From the NCBI RefSeq assembly GCF_008477545.1, contig NZ_VORA01000005.1, positions 179,838 through 243,837 of the forward strand: DNA of 64,000 bases, read 5' to 3'. The position numbers and the translations under genes were made by a program. Shown in pieces: positions 52,623 through 59,645 of this stretch (position 1 is its first letter; the number at the start of each line of letters is the position of its first letter). The notes under the pieces were generated by a model. It saw only the letters and a program-made list of their open reading frames with translations, was not told the DNA's origin and ran no database searches. Source of the stretch: Roseibium aestuarii. Its GTDB lineage: Bacteria; Pseudomonadota; Alphaproteobacteria; Rhizobiales; Stappiaceae.

Positions 52623-53177
52623 TCACGCGTTGAGCGCGCGGTTCAGCATGTCTGTCGAGGCCTGGATGGCCGCATCGTCTCGGACGAAGTCGGGCGAACC
52701 GGACATCAGCTCCTCGAGGCGGGCACGGGCTCGGGACACCCGGCTCTTCACGGTGCCGACACGGGTGTCGAGCATGGCAGCAGCTTCCTCATAGGAGAAG
52801 CCACTCGCGCCGATGAGGATGAGCGCTTCGCGCTGGTCCTCGGGCAGGCACTGCAGGGCGCTCAAAAAGTCGGTGAGCTCCAGGTGACCGTTCTGCTGAG
52901 GGATGGCGGTGAGCGTTGCGGCATGATCGCCGTCACTGTCGGCAACCTCGCGCTTCCGCTTGCGGCCTTCCGTGTAATACTGATTGCGCAGGATGGTGAT
53001 CAGCCACGCCTTCAGATTGGTGCCGGGTGTGTAGCGCTCGCGGTTGGCAATGGCCTTGGCGAGGGTTTCCTGCACGAGGTCGTCCGCCCTGTCCCGGTTC
53101 CCCGACAGAGAACGGGCAAAGGCGCGCAGAGACGGGATCGCCTCGACCAGTGCCTTCTTGAAGGACGCTTCGCTCAC
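52623..53177 (-). CDS. ecfG: general stress response sigma factor EcfG
   Basis: Predicted 184-residue ECF sigma factor. It starts with GTG overlapping the nepR stop (GTGA). Region 2 lies at about 15-80 (IPSLRAFARSLSGNRDRADDLVQETLAKAI, then LKAWLITILRNQYY) and region 4 at about 115-170 (QCLPEDQREALILIGASGFSYEEAAAML). It directs RNA polymerase to GGAAC-N16/17-CGTT promoters, of which about eleven candidates can be read in the surrounding 15 kb. Downstream of nepR and divergent from phyR, the standard arrangement. Confidence 0.95.
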   Translation of the reverse strand: MSEASFKKALVEAIPSLRAFARSLSGNRDRADDLVQETLAKAIANRERYTPGTNLKAWLITILRNQYYTEGRKRKREVADSDGDHAATLTAIPQQNGHLELTDFLSALQCLPEDQREALILIGASGFSYEEAAAMLDTRVGTVKSRVSRARARLEELMSGSPDFVRDDAAIQASTDMLNRALNA

Positions 53178-53419
53178 TTGGAGGTCTCCTCACCGGGGGT
53201 GGAAGACGTGTTGTCATCGCTCTCGGCGGAAGGAAGAGAGATGCCGTCAAGCTGCTCCAGCAGGGACATCATGTCGTCGGGAATGTCGTCGTCCAGCGCT
53301 TCATCATAGATGCGTCGGAACTGGTTTCCGATCCAGTCTTCCTTGGTCTTTCCCACCTGACCTGGGGCAGCCGCTCCATCCGAGAACCGCGGCTTTCCTG
53401 CTTTCACATTCTGAACCAT
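53174..53419 (-). CDS. nepR: anti-sigma factor NepR
   Basis: Predicted 81-residue protein. The ATG at 53419 has AAGGAG six bases upstream; an earlier in-frame start adds six unusual residues. The NepR motif is in the middle: EDWIGNQFRRIYDEAL followed by DIPDDMMSLLEQLD. The tail is acidic and Ser/Thr-rich. It binds EcfG and is released when phosphorylated PhyR, a sigma mimic, captures it. Coupled to ecfG by a four-base overlap. Confidence 0.93.
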   Translation of the reverse strand: MVQNVKAGKPRFSDGAAAPGQVGKTKEDWIGNQFRRIYDEALDDDIPDDMMSLLEQLDGISLPSAESDDNTSSTPGEETSK

Positions 53420-53476
53420 TCTTGCTCCTTGACCCACTTCTCATCGGGGGTCTTTTCCAGCCTTGCTTGGAGGGGA

Positions 53477-53501
53477 AACTCGGAGCCCAAAAAAAAGTTC
53501 C
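53477..53501 (-). promoter_or_regulatory. EcfG promoter candidate for nepR-ecfG
   Basis: On the minus strand GGAAC (53501-53497), 16 bases, AGTT (53480-53477). The -35 element is exact and the -10 is weak. It would give the usual autoregulation of the sigma factor. Confidence 0.5.
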
Positions 53502-53521
53502 GGGGTGCTGGAACTTTTTTT
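53489..53521. repeat. palindrome made of two back-to-back GGAAC elements
   Basis: Eight A then GTTCC, an eight-base centre, GGAAC then seven T: a 12-bp perfect inverted repeat in the divergent gap between nepR and phyR. It looks like a terminator but lies upstream of both genes, so the two -35 elements facing outward are the better reading. Confidence 0.7.
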
Positions 53522-53534
53522 GGCGCAGGAGATT
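53510..53534 (+). promoter_or_regulatory. EcfG promoter candidate for phyR
   Basis: GGAAC (53510-53514), 16 bases, GATT (53531-53534). Exact -35, weak -10, about 75 bases before the phyR start. Confidence 0.45.
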
Positions 53535-53608
53535 TACCCGTCAGCGCCATGAATGCGCGGGTACGGTCCACCAAGAGATCGCACTGGACGGAAAAAGGAA
53601 TTTAAAAC

Positions 53609-54415
53609 ATGTCTGGCAGTCTTTCTCAGGAAATTGCTCCTCACCTTCCCTATTTACGTCGTTACGCCCGTGCGCTCGCCGGCTCCCAGTCGAGCGGTGA
53701 TACCTACGTGCGGGCCTGCCTCCAGGCTCTCGTTGCCGACCCCTCCTGCTTCGAAATGACGAACGGGGCCAAGATCGGTCTTTATCGTCTGTTCCATGTG
53801 CTTTGGAACGGCACCAGCATCTCTTCTCCGGGCCAGGCCGATGGAGGTGTGTCCGTCTTCGAGCAGACGGCGCAGCAGCGCCTGGCGTCCATGACTCCGG
53901 AAAGCCGCCAGACCCTCCTGCTGACGACTCTCGAAGGGTTCCGTGCCGATGAAGCGGCGCATATCGTCGGCAAGACCGAGGCGGAAGTGCGCGAGCTCAT
54001 TTCCTCGGCCATCGCCGACATCGACGAACAGACCCGTACCCAGGTCCTGATCATCGAGGATGAGCCGCTGATCTCCATGGACCTTGCCGACATCGTCGAT
54101 GGTCTGGGCCACCGGGTCACGGCCGTGGCGCGCACGGCGTCCGAAGCCGTGCAGGCTGCGCAGAAGGACAAGCCGGGTCTCGTGCTCGCCGACATCCAGC
54201 TGGCCGATGGCTCCTCCGGCATCGATGCGGTGAAGAACATCCTGTCCGATCTGACGGTGCCGGTGATCTTCATCACGTCCTTCCCGGAGCGTCTGCTGAC
54301 CGGCGAGCGTCCGGAGCCGACCTTCCTGATCACCAAGCCCTTTGATCCGAACACGGTCAAGGCGGCGATCTCCCAGGCCCTGTTCTTCAACTCGACCGCG
54401 TCCATCGCGGCCTGA
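53609..54415 (+). CDS. phyR: general stress response regulator PhyR
   Basis: Predicted 268-residue protein with an N-terminal sigma-like domain (about 8-140, EIAPHLPYLRRYARALAGSQ; MTPESRQTLLLTTLEGF) and a C-terminal receiver domain (about 145-262). The receiver has the acidic pair Glu150-Asp151, the phospho-acceptor Asp195 (LVLADIQLADG) and Lys at TKPF near residue 247. On phosphorylation it sequesters NepR and frees EcfG. Divergent from nepR-ecfG. An AAGGAA site precedes the start. Confidence 0.96.
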   Translation: MSGSLSQEIAPHLPYLRRYARALAGSQSSGDTYVRACLQALVADPSCFEMTNGAKIGLYRLFHVLWNGTSISSPGQADGGVSVFEQTAQQRLASMTPESRQTLLLTTLEGFRADEAAHIVGKTEAEVRELISSAIADIDEQTRTQVLIIEDEPLISMDLADIVDGLGHRVTAVARTASEAVQAAQKDKPGLVLADIQLADGSSGIDAVKNILSDLTVPVIFITSFPERLLTGERPEPTFLITKPFDPNTVKAAISQALFFNSTASIAA

Positions 54416-54482
54416 CACACAACCCGGCCCTGCCTGCGAGCGCGGCAGTCGCCCTGCTCTCAGGCGCTCGGGGAGATGTGAC

Positions 54483-55604
54483 ATGACTGCTTCACCTGGC
54501 AGCAATCCCTCGGTCTGGACGGGAACGACGATCTCGCGTCTGTCCCCGTCCTCGCAGCTGGCGCTGTTCGGGATCCTGGTGATCCTCGGCGTCGGTGCTG
54601 CCGGTTATGCCCAGACGCTTCTGGTGCCGATCGTCAGCGCCTTTCTCATTTCCCTGCTGCTCGGGGCGCCGCAGATGCGCCTCGAGCGCCTCGGACTGCC
54701 CCCCACCGCTTCCGCGTCGGTGGTCGTTGGCCTCTTTCTGCTGACGGCAGCGGCCATCGTCCGCCTGAGCTTTCTTCCCTTCGAGCAATGGTCGGCAAGC
54801 CTGCCGGAAATCTGGCAGGCATTGCGCTTCAAGCTCTTCGAGCTGCGGGCTCTGCTGCTCAAGCTCGAGGATGTGAAGGACGCTGTTCAGGAGACGACCG
54901 GTATCGACGCGACGGGGGGCGATGGCGCCGCCATGGGGCTGCCCGACTTCCTCACGTCCATCATGACCGGGGTGCCTGCCACCGCGGGGCAGCTCGTGAT
55001 CTTTGTCGGGTCGCTGTTCTTCCTGCTCGCCTCGCGCCAGCGGCTGATGCAGCGGTTGCGCGAGAAGGACCGGGCAGGCCGCCCCTGGGCCACCCGTCTG
55101 CGCCGTTTCCTCGATCATGCGGAAAGTTCGGTTTCGATCTATCTGGCGGCCGTCACCTTCATCAATCTGGGCCTCGGTCTTGTGGTCGGTCTCGCGCTCT
55201 TCCTGATCGGGCTTCCCAATGCGTGGTTCTGGGGCGGACTGGCGGGGCTGCTGAACTTCGTGCCCTATATCGGTCCGATGATCGTGACCCTCCTGCTGGT
55301 TGGCGCAGGCCTTCTGCAGGACGGCGGTCTGCTTGCCTCCCTGGCGCCTGCGGTGGTCTTCTTCGTCATCAATCTGATGGAAGCCAATTTCGTCACGCCG
55401 GCCGTGCTCGGCCGCTACCTCCTGATCGAGCCGCTCTTCGTGGTCCTGTCGCTCGCCTTCTGGCTGTGGCTGTGGGGGCCGACGGGCGCGCTTCTGGCCG
55501 TTCCTCTGATGCTGCTGCTCCAGGCGGCTGCGGTCAGCGTGAAGGAAGACGAAGAAGACGAGGTGGTCGCCGTGGAACTGGAAGCGGTCAACGGTCTGGC
55601 ATGA
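54483..55604 (+). CDS. AI-2E family (TqsA/PerM-like) membrane protein
   Basis: Predicted 373-residue permease-like protein. The ATG at 54483 is chosen because the leader upstream of it is Arg/Ser-rich and untypical. Two N-terminal helices (about 25-65), a third near 72-95, a soluble segment and a C-terminal helix cluster follow, with FIGLPNAWFWGGLAGLLNFVPYIGPM near 242-267, characteristic of the family. No own EcfG promoter is visible in the 67-base gap after phyR, so it is probably cotranscribed with phyR. Transport substrate unknown. Confidence 0.9.
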   Translation: MTASPGSNPSVWTGTTISRLSPSSQLALFGILVILGVGAAGYAQTLLVPIVSAFLISLLLGAPQMRLERLGLPPTASASVVVGLFLLTAAAIVRLSFLPFEQWSASLPEIWQALRFKLFELRALLLKLEDVKDAVQETTGIDATGGDGAAMGLPDFLTSIMTGVPATAGQLVIFVGSLFFLLASRQRLMQRLREKDRAGRPWATRLRRFLDHAESSVSIYLAAVTFINLGLGLVVGLALFLIGLPNAWFWGGLAGLLNFVPYIGPMIVTLLLVGAGLLQDGGLLASLAPAVVFFVINLMEANFVTPAVLGRYLLIEPLFVVLSLAFWLWLWGPTGALLAVPLMLLLQAAAVSVKEDEEDEVVAVELEAVNGLA

Positions 55605-55679
55605 GACAGTCTCTTCTAGACCGGAATTTGTGCGACCTGTGCCGTTCGACGGGGCGGGTCGTCTCTTTGCTGGGGCTAC

Positions 55680-55704
55680 AAAAAAATCGGCGTCTGGCGC
55701 CGAT
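55680..55704 (-). terminator. Rho-independent terminator of csbD
   Basis: Stem ATCGGCG/CGCCGAT with a five-base loop, followed on the minus strand by seven T. A second GC-rich stem (two GGGCGCC blocks near 55733-55752) lies between it and the csbD stop. The AI-2E gene transcript reads into this hairpin from the other side. Confidence 0.85.
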
Positions 55705-55768
55705 CGAGGGTTTCACTGATGAAATGCCCGTGGGCGCCCTCGGCGGGCGCCCTCAGTGCACCTGTCGG

Positions 55769-55981
55769 TCAGGACAGCTTGTGATTGATGCTGGCCATCC
55801 AGTCATCGAGCTCACGGGTAGCTTCTTCTTCCGTCTTGCCGTAACGTTCCTGAATGAGGCCAGCCAGTTCCTTCTGGCGACCCTTGACGCTTTCAAGTTC
55901 ATCACCGGTCAGTTTTCCCCAACGGGCCTGGGCCTGGCCGACAAGCTGCTTCCAGTTACCTTCAACCTGATTCCAGTTCAT
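55769..55981 (-). CDS. csbD: CsbD-family stress protein
   Basis: Predicted 70-residue hydrophilic protein. The family pattern NWNQVEGNWKQLVGQAQARWG at the N terminus, followed by KLTGDELESVKGRQKELAGLIQERYGKTEEEA, is complete. CsbD-type proteins are abundant in stressed or stationary cells; the biochemical role is unknown. GGAGA precedes the start, and a perfect EcfG promoter lies about 40 bases upstream. Confidence 0.95.
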   Translation of the reverse strand: MNWNQVEGNWKQLVGQAQARWGKLTGDELESVKGRQKELAGLIQERYGKTEEEATRELDDWMASINHKLS

Positions 55982-56019
55982 GACCTGTCTCCTTCGAGGG
56001 TTGGCATTTACACAAGAAG

Positions 56020-56044
56020 AACGGGTGGCATGCTTCGCAGTTCC
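56020..56044 (-). promoter_or_regulatory. EcfG promoter for csbD
   Basis: On the minus strand GGAAC (56044-56040), 16 bases, CGTT (56023-56020): full consensus. Confidence 0.8.
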
Positions 56045-56067
56045 TTAAATTGTTCCGGGTTTAAACT

Positions 56068-56093
56068 GGAACGTTTTCCGCGCACCGAGCGTT
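56068..56093 (+). promoter_or_regulatory. EcfG promoter for the HWE histidine kinase gene
   Basis: GGAAC (56068-56072), 17 bases, CGTT (56090-56093): full consensus. Transcription would begin near 56100, which excludes the GTG at 56095 as start codon. Confidence 0.8.
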
Positions 56094-56184
56094 TGTGCGC
56101 ATCATGCAATTCTCTCCTCCGGACCGTCGCATGCACGAGGCCGGGGAGCGGGCACCGCGCGGCGGCTGCCCGGGTTCCGGGCAA

Positions 56185-58002
56185 ATGGACGGTCTGATGT
56201 CGGAAATCCTTGACTATCTTTTCGGGGCCGCGAGTTTCATGCCCCACGGCTATTGTCTGCTGTGGCGCCCCGATCTGGTGGCGCTGCACGCGGTCTCCGA
56301 TGCCCTGATTGCGATCGCCTATATCTCCATCCCTGTGGCCGTCCTGAATTTCCTGCGTCAGCGCAAGGATCTGAATTCAGATGCGCGGAAGATGGCCATG
56401 CTGTTTGCGGCCTTCATCATCGCTTGCTCCTTGACCCACCTGACGGCTCTCTTCGTTCTCTGGGTTCCGGCATACGGGTTCCAGGGACTGGTCAAGGCTG
56501 TAACCGCGCTGGTCTCGGTCATCACGGCGATTGCCATCTGGCCGCTTATACCGAAGCTGCTCGCGCTGCCGTCGCCCAACCATCTGGCGGAAATCAATCT
56601 CAAGCTGCAGGATCTGAACCGCCAGCTGGCGGAAAAGGTCGATGACCGCTCGCGCGAGCTGAACCGGGTCAACACCCTGTTCGAAATGGCGCTGAGCGGC
56701 TCGAATATCACAGTCTACACCCAGTCCGCTGACCTGGAATACACGTGGGTGCACAATCCGCGTTTCGGGCTGGAGGCGAAGGACCTGATCGGCAAGAAGG
56801 ATTTCGAGGTTGTCGATGCGGCGACCGCCGAGCAGACCATGGCGCTGAAACGCCGGGTGCTGGCGACCGGCGAGCCGGCCTCCACCTTCCTGGCAATCGA
56901 CATGCTCGAAGAGGGGCCGGTCTATATCGAACTGAACGTGAAGCCGACCTTCGATGCCACCGGGGACGTCGACGGGTTGCTCGGCACGATCATCGACATG
57001 ACCGAGAAGAACCTCTTCGAGGTGCGTCTGGCCTCGCTCGCCTCCCAGCTGGCAGAGGCCAACGAGCGCTTCGAAACGGCGCTTGACGGTTCCCTGATCA
57101 CTGTCTTCGAACAGGACAGGGATCTGGTCTACACCCACGTGGTCAATCCGCCGGCCGGGGCCGATCTGGACTATTTCATCGGACGCAGTGATCGCGAGAT
57201 CCTCAGCGACGAGGAACAGCTGACCATCGTCACGGCGAAGCAGAAGGTGCTGACAGAGGGCACGATCGAGGTTCTGGATGCGGATATCCGGCTGAAGGAC
57301 CAGCCGCGCTACTACAGCATCCGGCTGGAGCCGAAGAAGGGACCGGACGGGGACATCGTCGGGCTGATCGGGACGGCGGTGGATCTGACCCACAAGCGCC
57401 GCAACGAGCAGCAGATGCGCCTCGTCATGCGCGAGCTGACCCATCGGTCGAAGAACCTGCTGGCGGTGATCCAGGCCATGGCGCGGCAGACGGCGGCGCG
57501 CTCCGCGGGCAAGGAAGATTTCGTCGAGCGATTCTCCTCGCGGCTGCGGGCAATTGCCGCCTCTCACGACCTGCTGGTGTCGCATTCCTGGTATGGGGCG
57601 AGCCTGAGGGATCTGCTCAAGGTCCATTTCTCGCAGGCCATCGATCCGGACGGCGGCCAGCTGGAGCTGGAAGGGGAGGATGTGAAGGTTTCCGCCGATG
57701 CGGCGCAGAATCTCGGCCTCGGCTTCCACGAGCTGATCACCAACGCGGCCAAGTATGGAGCTCTTTCCACCGATGCGGGCCGGGTTAAGGTGCACTGGAC
57801 CCGCGACCAGGGGGTGGTGCGCGTGACCTGGGAAGAAGTGGGCGGGCCAGAGGTGGCAGCACCCTCGGCAACCGGGTTCGGCTGCATTCTCCTGCGCAAC
57901 TCCGTGGGGCCGTCTCTCGGTGGCGATGTGGATCTGTCGTTCGAACGGGACGGCGTGCGGTGCACGATCACCTTCCCGGATACGGCTGTCGTGGCCTTCT
58001 GA
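56185..58002 (+). CDS. HWE histidine kinase with ethylene-receptor-like membrane domain and two PAS domains
   Basis: Predicted 605-residue sensor kinase; the ATG at 56197 is almost as likely a start. Residues about 15-130 form three membrane helices closely resembling the ethylene-binding domain of plant and cyanobacterial ETR1-type receptors: MPHGYCLLWRPDLVALHAVSDALIAIAYISIP, then CSLTH with Cys81 and His85 at the spacing of the copper ligands, and a VKAVTALVSV block leading to a LIPKLL end; Asp39 also matches. A coiled linker and two PAS units follow (about 165-280 and 295-400). The kinase core has His420 (MRELTHRSKNLLAVIQAMARQ), FxSRLRAIAASHDLLV and the W-x-E of HWE kinases (VTWEE). HWE kinases are the usual activators of PhyR, so this may be its sensor. 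An EcfG promoter precedes it. Confidence 0.9.
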   Translation: MDGLMSEILDYLFGAASFMPHGYCLLWRPDLVALHAVSDALIAIAYISIPVAVLNFLRQRKDLNSDARKMAMLFAAFIIACSLTHLTALFVLWVPAYGFQGLVKAVTALVSVITAIAIWPLIPKLLALPSPNHLAEINLKLQDLNRQLAEKVDDRSRELNRVNTLFEMALSGSNITVYTQSADLEYTWVHNPRFGLEAKDLIGKKDFEVVDAATAEQTMALKRRVLATGEPASTFLAIDMLEEGPVYIELNVKPTFDATGDVDGLLGTIIDMTEKNLFEVRLASLASQLAEANERFETALDGSLITVFEQDRDLVYTHVVNPPAGADLDYFIGRSDREILSDEEQLTIVTAKQKVLTEGTIEVLDADIRLKDQPRYYSIRLEPKKGPDGDIVGLIGTAVDLTHKRRNEQQMRLVMRELTHRSKNLLAVIQAMARQTAARSAGKEDFVERFSSRLRAIAASHDLLVSHSWYGASLRDLLKVHFSQAIDPDGGQLELEGEDVKVSADAAQNLGLGFHELITNAAKYGALSTDAGRVKVHWTRDQGVVRVTWEEVGGPEVAAPSATGFGCILLRNSVGPSLGGDVDLSFERDGVRCTITFPDTAVVAF

Positions 58003-58075
58003 TCCCGGTATCAGGCTGGCGCGAGGCAGCGTCACGGCCGCGCAAGTCCCGTCGGGCAACGCCCCTCCCTCACCG

Positions 58076-58096
58076 GGCTGGCCTCTGGGGCCAGCC
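58076..58096 (+). repeat. hairpin downstream of the kinase gene
   Basis: Perfect 8-bp stem GGCTGGCC/GGCCAGCC with a five-base loop, 74 bases after the kinase stop. No T-tract follows, so termination is uncertain. Confidence 0.4.
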
Positions 58097-58195
58097 GCAG
58101 TGCAGTGAGTGATCGTCTGATGACGGTGCGGGGGAGGGAAGGTTTGGTTCGCAGCGGAGACAGGTGTGTCTCGTCGTGAACCGGATGATTGCTGC

Positions 58196-58420
58196 CTAGT
58201 TGGAGCGCATCGTTGCCCGGTTCAGCCGGGCAAGGGTCTGGTCGATTTCTTCCAGCAGATCGGGCGTGTGTGCGGAGACCGGGTAGGAGGTCGCCTGTGC
58301 GCCCTCAAGGCGTCGGCGCCAGCCCATCAGGGCGGTGCGCTTGTCCTGAAGGCCCAGGGTGCTGTCAAGCAGGATCGCACTGGGGGTGCGGAAACCCGCA
58401 TAGGTCTTCGGATGTGTCAT
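58196..58420 (-). CDS. small uncharacterised protein downstream of dps
   Basis: Predicted 74-residue soluble protein starting at the ATG at 58420. The recognisable part is FRTPSAILLDSTLGLQDKRTALMGWRRRLEGAQA, a pattern (short acidic helix, Lys-Arg, Trp) seen in small stress-associated proteins of Hyphomicrobiales. No enzyme motif. It lies about 130 bases after dps on the same strand and may share its transcript. Confidence 0.65.
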   Translation of the reverse strand: MTHPKTYAGFRTPSAILLDSTLGLQDKRTALMGWRRRLEGAQATSYPVSAHTPDLLEEIDQTLARLNRATMRSN

Positions 58421-58547
58421 GGTCTTGTGTTCCAAAAGGGGTCAGGTTGTGCGTCGGCATTCCTCCATCTGATCGCGCATATCATCTGACACGTCATGTG
58501 ACGGGAGGGCGGCCTGCGATTCGCCATCCCGTCGACATGTCATCTGA

Positions 58548-59063
58548 TCATTCGGCGAGAAGGGCGCGGAGCATCCACGACGCCTGCTCGTGGAAGGCGA
58601 TACGAGCGGTCAGCATGTCCTCGGTGACCAGGTCATCCGCATCTCCGGCAAAGCCGGCAATGTCGCGGAACTGGGCCGAGATCGCCTCGTGATCGCTCAC
58701 AAGATCGCTGATCATGTCGGCCGCGCTCGGCATCTTGCCCTTGGGCAGCACATCGGCGAGGGAGATGCCGAAATCACCGGCGTCGACCGGGGCCTGATAG
58801 CCGAGGGCGCGGATGCGCTCCGCGATCACATCGGCTGCTGCGAACATGTCCTCGTAATGCGCTTCGGTCAGATCATGGATCGACTTGAACAGCGGGCCGA
58901 CCACGTTCCAGTGATAGAGGTGCGACTTCACCACCAGGATGTAGGTTCGGGCCAGCGCGACGGAGAGATGCTTGGCGATCTTCTCACGGGACTGGGTGTC
59001 GATGCCCGTCTTGAGCTTTTCCTTAGGTTTGGGGGTGACGTCGAGAACCTGAGCCTTGGCCAT
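58548..59063 (-). CDS. dps: DNA-binding ferritin-like protein Dps
   Basis: Predicted 171-residue Dps. The ATG at 59063 has AAGGAAG upstream. The ferroxidase ligands fall at His51 and His63 (HLYHWNVVGPLFKSIHDLTEAHY) and Asp78 and Glu82 (AAADVIAERI), the same numbers as in E. coli Dps. The N-terminal 28 residues are basic and Lys-rich, as expected for DNA binding. It mineralises iron with peroxide and compacts DNA. No EcfG-type promoter is visible in the 120 bases upstream, unlike its neighbours. Confidence 0.95.
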   Translation of the reverse strand: MAKAQVLDVTPKPKEKLKTGIDTQSREKIAKHLSVALARTYILVVKSHLYHWNVVGPLFKSIHDLTEAHYEDMFAAADVIAERIRALGYQAPVDAGDFGISLADVLPKGKMPSAADMISDLVSDHEAISAQFRDIAGFAGDADDLVTEDMLTARIAFHEQASWMLRALLAE

Positions 59064-59185
59064 GGTTGTCTTCCTTTCAGTCTTGTTCATTCAGTCGTGG
59101 GGATGGCGCGCTGCCTGCCGGAGATCGGGCGACGCCGTGTGAGACGGTGCTCACCGGTCGCCCCTGATCCGCATTGGGCTGATCC

Positions 59186-59395
59186 TCACTGGGCGGCGGG
59201 CTGCGCCGGGGTTTCGATGGCGCCGAGGGTTGCCATGTCCTCGCCGCTGTTGATCAGGGCGAGCACCGCAAAGGCACCGACCGCCAGAAGCAGCGCGGCA
59301 ACCAGAACCGCCAGAACGGGTCTGCCGGCTCGTCCCTGTCGGGCCGACTGTGCGGGCTTGCGGATCTCGGTCCGGGTGGGATCCTGATAGGTCAA
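59186..59395 (-). CDS. small single-pass membrane protein
   Basis: Predicted 69-residue protein with a basic N-terminal region, one hydrophobic helix (about 26-48, PVLAVLVAALLLAVGAFAVLALI) and a short periplasmic tail. It begins with TTG at 59395, seven bases after a strong GAGGAG site; no ATG is available in frame near it. A near-consensus EcfG promoter lies about 75 bases upstream. No family recognised. Confidence 0.6.
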   Translation of the reverse strand: MTYQDPTRTEIRKPAQSARQGRAGRPVLAVLVAALLLAVGAFAVLALINSGEDMATLGAIETPAQPAAQ

Positions 59396-59467
59396 GGTCT
59401 CACTCCTCTCGTGATGTCTTGTTCGATGGAAAGTTCAGGTCATGTTCTCCTGACGGCTTGGACTGAA

Positions 59468-59492
59468 AATGCGGCAGATGCCAGAAGGTTCC
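59468..59492 (-). promoter_or_regulatory. EcfG promoter candidate for the small membrane protein gene
   Basis: On the minus strand GGAAC (59492-59488), 16 bases, CATT (59471-59468); one base off consensus. Confidence 0.45.
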
Positions 59493-59552
59493 TTCGCGGC
59501 AGGCGTTCCGATTTCATGATGACCCAAAGACCTTTTTGCTGACTCATCTTGG

Positions 59553-59577
59553 GGAACCGATGCTGCACTGCGGCGTT
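59553..59577 (+). promoter_or_regulatory. EcfG promoter for otsA
   Basis: GGAAC (59553-59557), 16 bases, CGTT (59574-59577): full consensus, about 70 bases before the otsA start. Confidence 0.82.
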
Positions 59578-59645
59578 TCCTCGTGGGTGAACTCTCGTTC
59601 GCCCTTCTGGATCTTCATGTTTTCAAAAGTTTGCGGGGGCGTCCC

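Noticed and set aside
53489..53521. Palindrome with A8/T7 as an intrinsic terminator
   Set aside because: It lies upstream of both divergent genes, where no transcript should end, and its arms contain exact GGAAC elements.
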